Assembly: GCF_014647535.1 (NCBI RefSeq)
Contig: NZ_BMPJ01000006.1
Location: 1-64,000, forward strand
DNA: 64,000 nt
Direction: 5' to 3'
From: Thermus composti
GTDB taxonomy: Bacteria; Deinococcota; Deinococci; Deinococcales; Thermaceae
This document shows positions 62,756-64,000 of the stretch, one piece after another. The translations under genes were made by a program, and so were the position numbers. The notes under the pieces are model-generated. The model made no database searches and was not told where the DNA came from. It saw nothing but the letters and a program-made list of their open reading frames with translations. Numbering within the stretch: position 1 is the stretch's first letter; every line of letters begins with the position of its first letter.

Positions 62756-63878
62756 CTTCCACCTCCTCAAGAAGCCGCCGGTAGGCGCGGGCCACCCGGG
62801 GCCAGGTGAGGTCCCGGGCGTAGGCGTAGGCCTTCTCCTCCATCTCCTTTAGGCGCCCGGGGCTTTCGGCCATGGCCAGGACGGCCTGGGCCCAGGCCGC
62901 CTCCTCCATGGGGATCAACACCCCCCGCCCCTCGGCCAAGGCGGTGCGGGCGTGCCAGAAGGGGGTGGAAAGCACCGCCTTGCCCAGGGCCAGGGCGTAG
63001 GAAAGGGTCCCGGAGGAGACCTGCTCCAGGTTGGGATAGGGCAGGAGGAAGAGGTCCGCCGCCCCCACCAGGCGGTAAAGCTCCTCCTCGGAAAGGTACC
63101 CCTCCCGCAGGAGAAAGGCCTCCCCCACCCCCAAGGACCGGGCCAGGTCCTGGATTCCATCCAGGTACTTACGCCCCTCCTTGCGCTCCAGGTTGGGGTG
63201 GAGCCGCCCCGCCACCAGGTAGCGGACCTTGGGGTTTTGGGGCAAAATGCGGGCGAGCACCTTCAGGGCGAACTCCAAGCCCTTCCCCGGCCCCAAAAGC
63301 CCGTAGGTCACCAGGAGGAAATGGCCTTCCAGGCCCAGGGCCCGCTTCAAGGTCTCCTTGGGGGGCCTGGGCAGGTCGGGGAGGCCGTGGGGGATGTGGA
63401 CCACGGGCGTCCGCACCCCCTGGGCCCGCAAGACCCCCTCCCCCTCGGGGTGGAGGGTCACGAAGGCCTGGACCCGCTCTCCCATGGCCCTCAGGAGGTC
63501 TTGCATGTAGGCCAGGTCCTCGGGGGAAAGCCCCGGGGGCGGGGCCTTGAGGAGGGTGTGGAGGACCACCACCTTGGGGCCTTGGGCCTCGAGGAGGTCC
63601 AGGACATAATCCCCCCACTTCCCGCCGTAAAGCCCATACTCGTGCTGGAGGATCACGGGGCCGCGGAGGAGGCGGGCCAGGGCCCTGTAGCCCTCCCGGT
63701 CCTCCTTGGCCACCACCCGCACCACCTCCTTGGGGAAGGGAAGCCCCACCTCCTCGGGGTGGGCCACCACCGCCACCTGGGAAGGGAGGCCCTCCCGCAA
63801 GAGGGACTCCCGGAGGTCCCGGTTGAAGGTGGCGATGCCGCAATGGATGGGAGGATAGGTGCCGACCAGGGTCAGCAT
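62733..63878 (-). CDS. Glycosyltransferase, GT4 type, first gene of a glycan operon
   Basis: A 381-residue GT-B enzyme with the N-terminal VGTYPPIHCGIATFNRDLRE, the middle ILQHEYGLYGGKWGDYVLDLL, and a donor site with LLPYPNLEQVSSGTLSYALALGKAVLSTPF. This variant of the E-x7-E region has Glu in LEQVSSG. It heads the operon GT, TTDDNARAL protein, GT, guanylyltransferase, folK. GGAGGTG lies five bases before the ATG. Confidence 0.9.
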   Translation of the reverse strand: MLTLVGTYPPIHCGIATFNRDLRESLLREGLPSQVAVVAHPEEVGLPFPKEVVRVVAKEDREGYRALARLLRGPVILQHEYGLYGGKWGDYVLDLLEAQGPKVVVLHTLLKAPPPGLSPEDLAYMQDLLRAMGERVQAFVTLHPEGEGVLRAQGVRTPVVHIPHGLPDLPRPPKETLKRALGLEGHFLLVTYGLLGPGKGLEFALKVLARILPQNPKVRYLVAGRLHPNLERKEGRKYLDGIQDLARSLGVGEAFLLREGYLSEEELYRLVGAADLFLLPYPNLEQVSSGTLSYALALGKAVLSTPFWHARTALAEGRGVLIPMEEAAWAQAVLAMAESPGRLKEMEEKAYAYARDLTWPRVARAYRRLLEEVEGVRLGVA

Positions 63879-63896
63879 GCCCCACCTCCAGGTTTA

Positions 63897-63911
63897 ACTA
63901 TAACTTAAGTT
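63897..63911 (-). promoter_or_regulatory. Promoter and palindrome of the glycan operon
   Basis: TATAGT on the minus strand (63902-63897) is a -10 box 18 bases before the first glycosyltransferase gene. The perfect 10-base palindrome AACTTAAGTT (63902-63911) abuts it. The surrounding 60 bases are much richer in A and T than the rest of the window. A -35 is not clear. Confidence 0.55.
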
Positions 63912-63969
63912 GCTTTAAAAACGCTAAGAGCTTCTTCAAAAACCACAAGCAATGCCCCGCCCAGGCCCG

Positions 63970-63998
63970 TTGACACCCGGGCGAAGCCCCCCTAGCCT
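63970..63998 (+). promoter_or_regulatory. Strong sigma-70-type promoter pointing out of the window
   Basis: TTGACA (63970-63975) is a perfect -35, followed by exactly 17 bases and TAGCCT (63993-63998), a TANNNT -10 box. It is the best promoter in the window. The gene it serves lies beyond the right edge, and there is no coding frame before the edge. Confidence 0.65.
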
Positions 63999-64000
63999 AA

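Overview
The window is chromosomal DNA from a Thermus species (Deinococcota). It is very GC-rich, genes are packed with 1-40 bp overlaps, and GTG and TTG starts are frequent. The RNA polymerase subunits have Thermus lengths (beta 1119 aa, beta' 1524 aa, the latter with the large lineage-specific insert). RecA, EF-G-2, TrmN, MutM and the mannose-1-phosphate guanylyltransferase resemble T. thermophilus proteins as I remember them but are not identical, so this is probably another Thermus species. I see no tRNA, rRNA or CRISPR array.

Layout. 87-1824 (+): pterin dehydratase, hotdog thioesterase, DCC thiol protein and MutM. 1788-4426 (-): thiamine ABC transporter ThiB-ThiP behind a TPP riboswitch. 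4436-6062 (-): alpha/beta hydrolase, a small unknown protein and a class II aldolase. 6071-14230 (-): rpoB-rpoC with promoter, leader and terminator. 14260-21574 (-): a long cluster ygfZ-like, cinA, thpR, recA, rny, mreB, fabZ and a YlmH-like S4 protein. 21604-25068: MFS transporter and HAD phosphatase (+) facing an enolase-superfamily enzyme and a P-loop protein (-). 25101-26438 (+): barrel-like exported protein and an orphan ABC permease. 26423-30869 (-): JAMM protease, alaS, ruvX, mltG. 30917-38936 (+): EF-G-2, MoxR, a disrupted ppsA, a hemolysin III-like protein and a two-component system. 38890-42753 (-): tetrapyrrole genes (hemA with a HemX/CcsA-like protein; hemD-like) plus CMD-family and HAD proteins. 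42835-45291 (+): YceI-like protein, exported intradiol dioxygenase, purB. 45325-46418: an accessory patch with a RAYT (Y1) transposase and a type I restriction S-subunit remnant. 46419-52311 (+): purC-S-Q-HAD-L-F. 52297-55133 (-): TrmN, dynamin-like GTPase, small membrane protein. 55164-57468 (+): glyA, PIG-L deacetylase, archease. 57457-63878 (-): plsX-trxA, S1 protein, and a glycan operon (two glycosyltransferases, a TTDDNARAL-family protein, GDP-mannose synthesis) ending in folK. A plus-strand promoter runs off the right edge.

How the genes fit together. Most of the window is housekeeping: transcription, DNA repair and RNA turnover, cell shape and wall, purine, haem and one-carbon metabolism. 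The unusual parts are the riboswitch arranged to hide the thiB ribosome-binding site, a set of probably leaderless promoters (several with palindromes over the -10 box), the ppsA gene carrying four separate lesions, and the RAYT/hsdS patch between purB and the rest of the purine operon.
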